Below the pieces are notes generated by a model, which saw nothing but the letters and a program-made list of their open reading frames with translations, made no database searches and was not told the origin of the DNA. The position numbers and the translations under genes are program-made. Source: Microglena sp. YARC (taxonomy: Eukaryota; Chlorophyta; Chlorophyceae; Chlamydomonadales; Chlamydomonadaceae). From it: a stretch of 64,000 bases of DNA. The stretch lies in NCBI GenBank assembly GCA_022414725.1, contig CM039464.1, positions 46,583,957-46,647,956 on the forward strand, written 5' to 3'. Position 1 is the first letter of the stretch, and every line of letters begins with the position of its first letter. Positions 55,561 through 64,000 of this stretch are shown here, piece by piece.

Positions 55561-56618
55561 CTGTCATCCACCCCCCGCCCCACATCCCACGCTCCATGCC
55601 AAACACCACACATCACACATCCCAAGTTCCACATCACACGTCACACGTCACACGTTCCTCATCCCCCACCTCCTACCCCCCGCCCCTTCCCACCCACCCA
55701 CCCACCCCAATCCGTCCCCCATCCCCATCCCCATCCCCACACCCCCACACCCCCCACCCCACCCCCACACACACACACCCATCCCGCCCCCCACTCTCCA
55801 GTGCTGTATTGGGTGAGCTCCTCAAGGTGGTCGGCTCTCTTGACATCTTCGGTCATGCTGTCCGCCTGGTTCAGACACCCACACACACCCCTCACACACA
55901 CACATCCACAACCCCGCACCCACCCACACACACACCTATCCCACACCCACAACCCCACAACCCCACACCCACAATCCCACAACCCCACACCCACACACCC
56001 ACAAACTCACACACCTATCCCACACCCACACACCCACAACCCCCCACCCACAATCCCACAACCCCCCCCACACACACACGCAAACTCACACACCTATCCC
56101 ACACACACACACCCACAGCCCCACACCCACAGCCCCACACCCACACACCCACAAACTCACACACCTATCCCACACCCTCACACCCACCACCCCACACCCA
56201 CAATCCCACAACCCCACACCCACCCATCCCACACCCACACACCCATCCGGCCCCCCACCCTCCAGTGCTGCTTTGGGTGAGCTCCTCAAGGTAGTCGGCT
56301 CTCTTGGCATCTTCACTGACGCTGTCCGCCTGGTTCAGACACCCGCACACACACCCCTCACACACCCACGTCCACAACCCCACACCCACACACCCACTCA
56401 CCCACACACCTATCCCACACCCACACACCCACAACCCCACACCCACTCACCCACACACCTATCCCACACCCACACACCCACACACCTATCCCACACCCAC
56501 ACACCCACAACCCCACACCCACAAACTCACACACCTATCCCACACCCACACACCCACAACCCCACACCCACACAACCACAACCACACATACACACCCATC
56601 CCGCCCCTCACGCTCCAG
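55561..56618 (+). repeat. CACACCC array with acceptor-type copies of the e28 start
   Basis: Two upstream copies of (T)CCAG|TGCTG then TGGGTGAGCTCCTCAAGG and the next ~60 bases of e28, with acceptors ending at 55801 and 56265. They are separated by CCCACACCCACAACCCC repeats. The real acceptor is at 56618. Spacings are 464 and 353 bp. Confidence 0.9.
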
Positions 56619-56799
56619 TGCTGCTTTGGGTGAGCTCCTCAAGGTGGTCGGCTCTCTTGACATCTTTGCTGACGCTGTCCGCCTGGTTCAGGGCCTTGGC
56701 TTGGGCGTGTGGAAGCTGCTGGCTACTCCCGCCCATGCCGCACTTCATGGCTCCGTGTTCAAATTCTTTGCGGGCCTCGTAGGAGGGATCTCTGGAATG
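56619..56799 (+). CDS. VPS13: VPS13-family gene, exon e28 (C-terminal VPS13 domain)
   Basis: Phase 2 in (gives Ser with e27), phase 0 out (GGAATG|GTGCGT). Reads SAALGELLKVVGSLDIFADA, VRLVQGLGLGVWKLLATP, then FKFFAGLVGGISGM. VGSLD-(I/L)-(F/L)-x-x-x-V-x-L, then G-V-x-x-(L/F), then G-L-x-G-(I/T)-x-G matches the C-terminal VPS13 (ATG2-C-like) domain. If the donor were not used, the frame would stop at 56823, leaving a truncated protein; downstream matching exons argue against that. Confidence 0.9.
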
Positions 56800-56939
56800 G
56801 TGCGTGGTGATCTGGAATCATGATGGGGAGTAGGAGGGGGGACGAAGGTGGTGGTGGTGGTGGTGTGTGTGTGGTGGGGATGGGGGGGGGATGAGAAGGA
56901 GGATGTTGGTGGTGGTGAAGATGAGGAACCTGGAATCAT
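56800..56939 (+). repeat. GGTGGTG-rich tract with echoes of the e28 border
   Basis: GATCTGGAATCATGATGG (56810) and AACCTGGAATCATGAGGG (56930) echo CTCTGGAATGGTGCG at the exon end. The rest is GGTGGTGGTG and GGGATGG. Confidence 0.6.
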
Positions 56940-57205
56940 GAGGGTTCAGTTCATCAGTTTTTTTTTTTTTAAGCCCTTCCTACTACGGTTGGTAAGTCCC
57001 TTTAGCCTATTTGACCTACCCCTGGACTGATACATACATACATACATACATACATACATACATACATACATGCATACATGAGGGGGAGGAGGAGGGGGAG
57101 GATGGTGGTGGTGGTGGTGTGTGTGGTGGTGGTGGTGGTAGGGGGGGGTGATGAAGATGAGGAGGAGGATGGTGGGGGTTATGATGATAATGCATGTACA
57201 CCTGC
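56940..57205 (+). mobile_element. SINE-like element A, sense, with (CATA)n tail
   Basis: AGGGTTCAGTTCATCAG, poly-T, AAGCCCTTCCTACTACGG, TTGGTAAGTCCCTTTAGCC and GACCTACCCCTGGACTGA, then (TACA)n at ~57030-57080. The best full-length sense copy in the window. A GGTGGTG/GGAGGAGGA tract follows to ~57180. Confidence 0.75.
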
Positions 57206-57329
57206 ATGGCGCAGTCCAGGTTTATCTAGATAGATTCAAGTGGCTCGTCAAGTGGCAACGCTCATCCGAGGCCAACGGGTCATTCAAGAAGCAGCCTATT
57301 CCTCTGGGCGGTACCCCCCCATAAACAGG

Positions 57330-57615
57330 GGCATTGGCCGGTACCCCAAGTCTGAGGCAGCTTTTAGCTGTCTTACACGGGCAACCCGCTGCTAACACCC
57401 AAGTGGCTCGTCCCGGTTCTGCGAGTGGTTCAATGGTTGATCATTTTGCTGGACTGAAGAAGGTGCTGGGTTCGAGCCCCTACGGGTGTGCTTCAGCGTT
57501 CTCGGTCTTTGTCAACCGCCATGGTAGCACTGCCTAAGTAAAGTAGCAGCCCATTCTCTACCGCCGAAAGACAGGGCTCCCTTAATACCACGCCCCACCA
57601 GGCTTTATCATCAAT
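57330..57615 (+). mobile_element. SINE-like element B with tRNA-type promoter boxes
   Basis: TGGTTCAATGG (57427-57437) fits box A and GGTTCGAGCC (57469-57478) fits box B, about 40 bases apart as in tRNA genes. The T-arm and acceptor stems do not pair properly, so this is not a functional tRNA. The body then reads GTCAACCGCCATGGTAGC, CTCTACCGCCGAAAGACAGG and AATACCACGCCCCACCAGGC, shared with 49420-49620 and 63204-63416. Confidence 0.75.
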
Positions 57616-58735
57616 TTTCATGGGATTCGCCAAACCTTGAAAACTCGAGATCAACAATGCTGGCAACAATAATTAAGACCAAGTCTACCCGTATGTGCAA
57701 CATGTAATGGCAAGAATGAACATTGGCAAATGTGGTTATTAACCTTATTTCATGGATCACAAATGTGTGGCAAAACTAATTTGGCACAGGGTTTGGGTCT
57801 GGGACTTGCTCAAGTATTGACTTGGAAACATTTGGCAAAGCTCCAATTTGCTTGTTACATTTCCTTCTTCCATGTTTAAAAGTAGGTTGCGTGGGATTGC
57901 ATTAAAAAGCAGTTCCTCTTGGTCATAGTCTGGAAAAGAAATGATCCAAATCAGGGCTCTGCTTGGCTAACGACTGAGGAAATCTGATAACCTCGTTACT
58001 AATGTTGGTGATGTTGGGGAAATGGTCGGTGCATCGAATCTCTTTTGTGGGACACGTATGTGTGGGCAGTGACCTCCATATGTGGTAGTCCAGGCTCGGG
58101 GCAGATCCTTGCAACGGAACGGTGGTGGGCGAATCACCCTTCGGGTCTGGGACATAGAAACGTGGCATCCGGCTAGCGTTCAAACCGCTGCCGTTCAAAC
58201 CGCTGGCGGTCAAACCAGTCAGTGCAATAGGTGCGACCAGCTTCGACAGGCGCGACCAGCTTCAATAGGCGCGACCAGCTCATTGTATCTCGAAAACAGT
58301 GCATGCAAGGAACGATCAAGGCGATCCGGACCAGTCGACCTGAGTTTGTTTGAATCGAAGGTGTTGGGCAAACTTGGCAAACGCCGGTGACCCGGGACCG
58401 GCTCACTTATGTGCTGAAACGACGTTGGCAAATGGTCGTTTGCCAAATCATTTGCCATTACATGTTGCGCATACGGCATTGGGAATGTTTGAAACATAGA
58501 AAATCATCATCATCAATGTTACATTGTTTGGTGTGGGTTGTGGGTCAGGCCCCCTTGGCCCCTAATGTGCCCACCTTCAATATTCTTCAATAATCAGGCC
58601 TTCAATCCAAGCTTCAATCAGGCATTAAATAATCAGCCAAGCACAAAGGCGCTCATTCTAATAATAAACAATGTGGTGTTCCTTTAGGTCATGGACCTTG
58701 ACACGTCATTGAACTGTCGAAATTGAGATCTGGAC
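57616..58735 (+). other. Unique-looking intron sequence with TTGGCAAA motifs
   Basis: Eight or more TTGGCAAA/TTTGCCAA words between 57720 and 58460 and a short repeat CGCGACCAGCTTC-A at 58236-58280 (three units). No exon compatible with e28/e29 and no repeat array. Possibly an old insertion. Confidence 0.4.
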
Positions 58736-59694
58736 ATGTCTATAATGAATTATCACTAAGGTTGGGAAGCAAACGTATATTTTGATTTTTGTATGCCGTA
58801 TAAATGTATGAACGCATGAACGTATGCATACAAACGTACGAAAACGTATGCTAATTTTATGTACTTCAGGAAAAAATACTTTCAAATGGGTTTGCCTAAT
58901 TTCATTGGCGTCACATATCAACTATAAAAAATAAATCTGGCAAGTTTAGGTTGTCCAACTCTCAAAAAAATAAATCACGACCAGAAAGCGCGCAGACAAA
59001 GAAGCGCGGTGCCAATCTAAGGGAGCCATTCAACGCCAGTTGGTCTATTATATAAATGTATACGTGTATAATTAATTATTGATATATGTATGTAACTATA
59101 TTGCAATATTGTCTATGTTCACATTTCACTAAGCTTGCACCATCAATCCACCGAGCCCACATGGGAGCACAATGGAATGGAAGGCTAGGTGACACTCTGA
59201 TATCTATGCCTGATACGTGGCTATCTAAATCAAACTTTGGGCAACATTTAAATAAAGTGGTGCACTTAAAAGTTTAAATAAAGTGGTGCACTTAAAAGTT
59301 TAAATAAAGTGGTGCACTTCAAAGTTTAATTGTATTCCGTGATTGTATTCTATGATTGTGTTGTTTTGTATTTGATTGTATTGTATTTGATTGTACTGTA
59401 TTTGATTTGATTTGATTGTATTTGATTGTATTTGATTGTATAATATTCTATAATTGTATTGCATTCTATGATAGAGGAGTTCAATAGCTTTCCAATGAGC
59501 TATCTAAATCAAAAATTTAATGAAAATCGAGAAAGTTAAATGCCGGGAAGTGTACTGTACTTTTTGACGCACACAACTCATACGTTTGGACATACACATG
59601 AGTATACGTTTCGGGTAAAAAAACATATATATGAATATACGTATGAATATATGAACGTATGAGCATACGTTCATATGTTGGCCCAGTCCTAATC
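58736..59694 (+). other. AT-rich segment bounded by ACGTATG-rich ends
   Basis: Both ends are rich in inverted CATACGT/ACGTATG words (58760-58860 and 59575-59680), including a perfect 11-bp palindrome ATGAACGTATG/CATACGTTCAT at 59651-59674. The inner part has AAATAAAGTGGTGCACTTAAA direct repeats (59249-59320) and TTGATTGTATT repeats (59350-59450). It may be a decayed inverted-repeat transposon. Confidence 0.4.
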
Positions 59695-59697
59695 ATC

Positions 59698-59897
59698 ATG
59701 TTTGACAGTTATGATGACTACTTGAAGAAAAAAGGAAAAGCGAAACAGGGTCTGCGTAAACCTCTACGACCCTCTTCCACCCTCTTCGACCCTCTTCGTT
59801 GCGCACGAAGAGAGTTGAAGAGGTTCGAAGAGGTTTACGCAGACCCTGGTTTCGCTTTCCTTTTTTCTTCAAGTCGTCATCATAACTGTCAAACGTG
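59698..59897 (+). mobile_element. Fold-back MITE with ~95-bp arms
   Basis: Arms ~59700-59793 and ~59802-59895 are near-perfect inverted repeats. Outer ends are GTTTGACAGTTATGATGAC and its complement; inner parts include AAAAGGAAA-GCGAAAC-GGG and GGTTTACGCAGACC. Centre near TTCGTTGCGCACGAA. No coding capacity. Confidence 0.85.
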
Positions 59898-59900
59898 ATA

Positions 59901-60500
59901 ATGGGTCTGAGTTCAAACCCTGTCACACTCCTTGATTTCCATGGATATCGCACGGGGGGAAGTATTGCACTCCGCAGACGGTTCAACGCTATATTGCCGG
60001 TGTATGGAACCGTGTAACGATTAACCTGCTATCCTCAAGATGGCACAAGTAGCTGCAAGACTTTGAGGGGCCATATCTCTACGGCAGCCTGCACCTGTTC
60101 AGCTTGCTAAACAGGCGTTCAGGTTGTTAACAGGTGTTCATGGTGTTAATCACCTGTTCAACAACAGCATGTTTAAACAATGATGTACATAAACAGGTGC
60201 TCAACACCCTGTACACCTCTTTAGCAACCAGAGCACCTGTTTAACAACCTAAACATCTGTTTAACAACCTGAACAGCTTAACAGAGCCAAGATGGACTTA
60301 TGAACATCATGCAAACAAAAACAAGTATATATAATCATCCCTCTGATGCCCAATCCCTAAACCCTAAACCCTAAACCCTAAACCCTAAACCCTAAAAAGA
60401 TAGAATCATCCCCCTGATGCTGAATCCTTCCTCCAGCAGTACATCAGCCATTGTTTCGTCGTTGGGGCTATTCGTAGCAGCTTCCACCCAGCTCCATTAG
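59901..60500 (+). repeat. Intron 28 end: CCTGTTNAACAACC repeats and CCCTAAA run
   Basis: Bases 60085-60280 hold many direct and inverted CACCTGTTTAACAACC/GGTTGTTAACAGGTG words. Bases 60354-60398 are six tandem CCCTAAA heptamers. GCAGCTTCCACCCAGCTCC leads to the acceptor CATTAG. Confidence 0.75.
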
Positions 60501-60744
60501 CAAGCGACTGATTCAAGCCCACAAATGACCGCAGCATTGGAACGTTCCCTACATGTTACTGCTGGTCAACCAACACTTATTCTTTTTAACATGATGCAGA
60601 TCCATAGCACCGCCTTTGCGACTAGCAACTCGCTTGCAAAGGGGACCAGGCGAGCTAGAGCCACGCTTCTAGCTTTGTGCACGGATGAAGTGGCAGACGC
60701 TATTCTGAGACCCCCGCTGTCTCATGCCCAGTCTCACTTCTCAG
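60501..60744 (+). CDS. VPS13: VPS13-family gene, exon e29
   Basis: Phase 0 in if the acceptor CTCCATTAG (60500) is used; phase 1 out (TCTCAG|GTACCT). A TAG in frame just upstream limits how early it can start. Reads QATDSSPQMTAALERSLHVT, then FNMMQIHSTAFATSNSLAKG and TRRARATLLALCTDEVADAI. The S-N-S-L-A-K-x-T-R pattern resembles the helical part of the VPS13 C-terminal domain. The 3' edge is copied at ~60922-60973. Confidence 0.7.
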
Positions 60745-61129
60745 GTACCTTGTTTGTTGAAATGTTATCTTACTTCTCAGTTACGCGTCACTTTTTCATG
60801 TTTTCATATTTGTGGGTGGGGTGTGGGGTGGGGGTGGGTGGGGGTGGGGGGTGTGGCTGTGGGGGGTGGGGTGGGGTGGGGGGTGGGGGGGGGGGAGGGG
60901 GGGGGGCACAGACATATTGGTCGCCGCTGTCCTGAGACCCCCACTGTCTCACCCTCAATCTCATCAGGTACCTGTTACGCCTTGCCACGGGGCGTGAAAC
61001 TGAATGAATGGAACTGAATGAAGCTTCCCATTCGGTGGCACTGTAGAATGGTTACTGTGGGTTTTGATTTTGCAGACCACTACTGCGCCTTAGCTCGGAG
61101 TACAAGTGATCTGTATGATTCCCACTCAA
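60745..61129 (+). repeat. Intron 29 start: GGTGGGG tract and donor-type copy of the e29 end
   Basis: G-rich 60810-60905. CCTGAGACCCCCACTGTCTCA and CTCATCAG|GTACC at ~60928-60967 copy the e29 border. Then unremarkable sequence. Confidence 0.8.
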
Positions 61130-62056
61130 AAGAGTGGTCTGCAAATCAATTCATAAGTTACTAAGTCTCCCAACACCCCGGCCCCGGCCCCCTCTCCGCC
61201 CCACCCTCAGCCACAGCCACCATGAAGCCATCTATGTACTATCATCATGGATCTGCCCAAGCCACTCAAAACAGTGGTCTGCAAATCAATTCATAAGTTA
61301 CTTAGTCTCCCAACACCCCTGCCCCGGCCCCTTCTCCGCCCCACCCTCATCCACAGCCACCATGAAGCCATCTATGTACTATCATCATGGATCTGCCCAA
61401 GCCACTCAAAATAGTAGTCTGCAAATTAATTCATAAGTTACTTAGTCTCCCAACACCCCTGCCCCGGCCCCTTCTCCGACCCACCCTTAGCTACAGGCAC
61501 TGTCAAGCCATCTATGTATCATCACTCCGGACCTGCCCAAGCCACTCAAAACAATGGTCTGCGAATGAATCAATAAGTTACCAAGTCTCCCAAAACCCCT
61601 GCCCCGGCCCCTTCTCCGTCCCACCCTCAGCCACAGGTACCAAGAAGCCATCTATGTATCATCACTCCGGATCTGCCCAAGCCACTCAAAACAATGGTCT
61701 GTGAATGAATCAATAAGTTACCAAGTCTCCCAACACCCCTGCCCCGGCCCCTTCTCCGTCCCACCCTCAGCCACAGGTACCATGAAGCCATCTATGTATC
61801 ATCACTCCGAATCTGCCCAAGCCACTCAAAACAATGGTCTGTGAATGAATCAATAAGTTACCAAGTCTCCCAACACCCCTGCCCCGGCCCCTTCTCCGTC
61901 CCACCCTCAGCCACAGGTACCATGAAGCCATCTATGTATCATCACTCCGAATCTGCCCAAGCCACTCAAAACAATGGTCTGTGAATAAATCAATAAGTTA
62001 CCAAGTCTATCAACACCCCTGCCTCGGCCCCTTCTCCGCCCCACCCTAAGCCACAG
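61130..62056 (+). repeat. Acceptor-type array before e30, exact 140-bp period
   Basis: Acceptors GCCACAG (or GCTACAG) end at 61216, 61356, 61496, 61636, 61776, 61916 and 62056 (real), each exactly 140 bases apart. Units contain the first ~60 bases of e30 (GAAGCCATCTATGTATCATC, then CTGCCCAAGCCACTCAA) and a spacer with TCTGCAAATCAATTCATAAG and CCTGCCCCGGCCCCTTC. Confidence 0.95.
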
Positions 62057-62376
62057 GCTCTGCCAAGCCATCTATGTATCATCATCCGAGATCTACCCAA
62101 GCCACTCAACCGCCTGCAGCCTATGCCAGACCCCCACTCCTCCTCTCTGACCCATATGGGGTCGCTAACGGTGGCGGGGAGCCAAGCCGCCACGCAACCC
62201 AGGAGCACAGCTCTGGTTCAGAACAGCCTCACCGATATTCCTTGCAGCACCAGCAGCGACGAGATGTGCTACATGTGCTGGGCTCTGGCTACAGTGCACT
62301 GCTGGGCAGGCTGGGCCGCGAGGCTGTGTCTGTGAATGTGTCAAAAGAACTGCTGAACGGCTGCCTGCAAGCAGCG
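62057..62376 (+). CDS. VPS13: VPS13-family gene, exon e30
   Basis: Phase 1 in, phase 0 out (GCAGCG|GTGGGT). Reads SAKPSMYHHPRSTQATQPP, then ARPPLLLSDPYGVANGGG, YSLQHQQRRDVLHVLGSGYS, ALLGRLGREAVSVNVSKELL and NGCLQAA. RPP-(R/L)-x-x-x-x-D, then Y-S-L--Q-x-x-x-x-(D/E)-(M/V)-L, is the arrangement near the end of VPS13 proteins, before the final PH-like part. Two copies of the last ~110 bases with donors follow. Confidence 0.8.
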
Positions 62377-62880
62377 GTGGGTATGCTTACCTCGTGGCTT
62401 GTGTGTGTGTGTGTTTATGTGTGTGCCTCACAGTCCATGGCCTATTTGGGTACCCCTGGACTGTAACATACATACATACATACATACATACATACATACA
62501 TACATACATACATACATACATACATACACACATACATACATACATACATACACACATACATACACACAGTCCATGGGATATGCTGCATGTGCTGGGCTCT
62601 GGGTACTGTGCGCTGCTGGGCAGGCTGGGCCGCGAGGCTGTGTCTGTAAATGTGGCAAAAGAACTGCTGAACGGCTGCCTGCAAGCAGCGGTGGGTATAC
62701 TTGCCTCGTGGCTTGTGTGTGTGTTTATGTGTGTGCCTCACAGTCCATGGGATGTTCTGCATGTGCTGGGCTCTAGGTACTTTGCGGTAGTGGGCAGGCT
62801 GGGCTGGGAGGCTGTGTCTGTAATTGTGGCAAACGAATTGCTGAACGGCTGCATGCAAGCAGCGGTGTTTATTCTTGCCT
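62377..62880 (+). repeat. Donor-type copies of the e30 end, with CATA microsatellite
   Basis: Copies of GATGTGCTACATGTGCTGGG to AAGCAGCG|GTG end at 62690 and 62864. The second keeps the reading LGSRYFAVVGRLGWEAVS. The first spacer holds an element-A tail, CCTATTTGGGTACCCCTGG + ACTGTAACATACATAC, with (CATA)n at 62466-62570. Confidence 0.9.
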
Positions 62881-63203
62881 CATGACTTGTGTGTTTATGT
62901 GTGTTTGTCAATGTCTATGGGCAGCCAGTTTATATTTTGTCTACACTTTTTCCTACAAAAACAAACCTCCTGTTGCGCCTATATGGGCGATGGTGGTGGT
63001 GGCGGCGGTGGTGATGGTTGTGGTGGCGAGGGTGGCGGCTGTGTTGGTGGTGGTGGTGGCAGTGGTGATGCCGTTGATCTGTATGTAACAATCTTGAGAT
63101 ACTGTATGCCTGGGTACTACATGACACACGCTGTTGCTATTGCGCACTGGGCACTGCGCACTGGGCACATGACACGCGCTATTGAGACACAAGACATGCG
63201 CAC
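62881..63203 (+). other. Intron 30 middle: GGTGGC tract and GCGCACTGGGCAC words
   Basis: GGTGGTGGCGG at 62990-63072, then short repeats of GCACTGGGCAC and ACACGCGCTATTGAGACAC that resume after the element-B insertion. Confidence 0.6.
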
Positions 63204-63416
63204 CAAAAAGGTAATGATAACGCCTGGTGGGGCGTGGTGTTAAGGGAGCCCGTTGTACGCGGGTGGGGAGCGGTCTCCTACCTCAACTGGACAAGCTACC
63301 ATCGCGGTTGACGACAACCTGCAACGCCAAGAGCGACCGAAGGGGGAGTCCCCCGACTCTTCATCCTCAAGCGATCTGGTCTACCATTTGACCATGGTAT
63401 ATCACTGAAAGGGGCT
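63204..63416 (-). mobile_element. SINE-like element B, antisense, with 11-bp flanking repeats
   Basis: AATGATAACGCCTGGTGGGG, CGTGGTGTTAAGGGAGCCC, ACAAGCTACCATCGCGGTTG. Near the other end, GGTCTACCATTTGACCA holds a box-A-like sequence on the - strand. GACATGCGCAC flanks it exactly at 63193-63203 and 63417-63427. Confidence 0.75.
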
Positions 63417-63427
63417 GACATGCGCAC

Positions 63428-63640
63428 AAGACACTAGGCACGCGCTATTGAGACACTAGACACGCGCACTGGGCACATGACGCGCTATTGCGCGCTAGAA
63501 CACAAGGTTTTGGAGCCCGACTGCGCGATAGATTTTGTAAACGCCCTCTGGGCGCTGAGCACAGATTTCTATTTTCAGTCAAAAGCGCAACCCAAAAGGA
63601 GGCATTTGCATCAAAAGCGCAACCCAAAATGACAAAATGT
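63428..63640 (+). other. CGCGC-rich words and a duplicated AAAAGCGCAACCCAAAA
   Basis: ACACGCGC/GCGCTATTG words continue from before the element-B insertion. AAAAGCGCAACCCAAAA occurs twice at ~63581-63630. No exon seen. Confidence 0.5.
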
Positions 63641-64000
63641 AGTACCCTGCTGTATGCACACTGCTGCATTGAACTGTTTTAAAACACAACTGGGCTACAG
63701 GCCATGCCAGTGATAGTGTTCATTGAACTGTTTTAAACATGACTCTATTACAGGCCGTGCCAGTTATCGTGCTTATGAAAGGTTTTTTTAATCAAATTTG
63801 GCTACAAGCCATGCCAGTTATTGTGCTCATCGAATTGTTTTAAAACAAACCTCTGTTACAGGCCATGCCAGTGATTGTGCCATTTGACTGTTTTTAACAC
63901 AACTCTGTCACAGATTTACAGGCCATGCCAGTGATCGTGCTCATTGAACTGTTTTAAACACTCCTCTATTACAGGCCATGCCAGTTATCGTGCTATTGAA
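63641..64000 (+). repeat. Acceptor-type array of the next exon (period ~53-60 bp), cut by window end
   Basis: (C/T)TACAG|GCCATGCCAGT then (T/G)ATCGTGCTCATTGAA and CTGTTTTAAACAC. Acceptors end near 63700, 63753, 63861, 63921 and 63974; one unit has CAAG instead (~63807). In phase 0 after e30 the start would read AMPVIVLIE. Whether 63975 begins the real exon or another copy cannot be told from the window. Confidence 0.85.

Noticed and set aside
56800..56823. End of the gene at the stop at 56821-56823
   Set aside because: It would cut the C-terminal VPS13 domain short, while e29 and e30 downstream continue it in matching phase, with edge copies marking their borders. Not excluded as an alternative isoform.
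57400..57485. A tRNA gene
   Set aside because: A and B boxes are present but the T-stem and acceptor stem do not pair, and the sequence continues into a body shared with two other dispersed copies; better read as the head of a tRNA-derived SINE.
63445..63682. Short frames at 63445-63669 (-) and 63488-63682 (+)
   Set aside because: They overlap the CGCGC-word region and the start of the acceptor array; no family resemblance and no splice fit.

Overview
The window is nuclear DNA of a eukaryote, and it reads as the inside of one very large, intron-rich gene on the + strand. Chaining GT-AG exons whose phases agree gives about 29 exons (named e1-e9 and e11-e30 here; e10 is an unresolved candidate). 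Together they hold roughly 15.5 kb of coding sequence, or about 5,100 codons, spread over all 64 kb. The product is a VPS13-family protein, a bridge-like lipid-transfer protein of membrane contact sites. The evidence is a run of family hallmarks in the right order: a WEPILEPW block (e9), six Asn-containing blocks resembling the repeats of the VPS13 adaptor-binding (VAB/SHR-BD) region (e11, e15, e19, e21, e22, e25), an LPYAWDEP block (e25), an ADGPTRVLKI block (e26), a VDNCLASASFPVV block (e27) and a VGSLDIFADAVRL block (e28) from the C-terminal domain. The N-terminal chorein domain and the extreme C-terminus lie outside the window. I see no convincing gene on the - strand.

The organism is probably a green alga. 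Plant-type telomere heptamers (TTTAGGG/CCCTAAA) occur at many internal sites, introns use GT-AG borders, base composition is moderate, and minisatellites are extremely abundant. A prasinophyte such as Cymbomonas or Pyramimonas would fit; that is inference, not something the sequence proves.

Layout: 1-14002 holds e1-e7 (variable, low-complexity-rich middle part of the protein). 14003-24347 is one 10.3-kb intron, of which 8.6 kb is a 21-bp satellite. 24348-29467 holds e8-e11 (end of the middle region, start of VAB). 29468-50353 holds e12-e25 (VAB region). 51205-62376 holds e26-e30 (C-terminal VPS13 domain). The last intron runs off the end of the window in an array of copies of the next acceptor.

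The striking feature is what the introns are made of. In most of them, tandem-repeat units contain a copy of the adjacent exon edge together with its splice site. Copies of the upstream exon's 3' end with its donor follow the exon, and copies of the downstream exon's 5' end with its acceptor precede the next exon. Several introns carry both kinds. Periods run from about 24 bp to several hundred bp; one array repeats at exactly 140 bp over seven acceptors. Two arrays stay open in frame. The 21-bp satellite appears to have grown from the e8 edge. Around these sit two families of short dispersed elements (one tRNA-like with likely target-site duplications), a fold-back MITE, a palindrome, polypurine tracts and interstitial telomere repeats.
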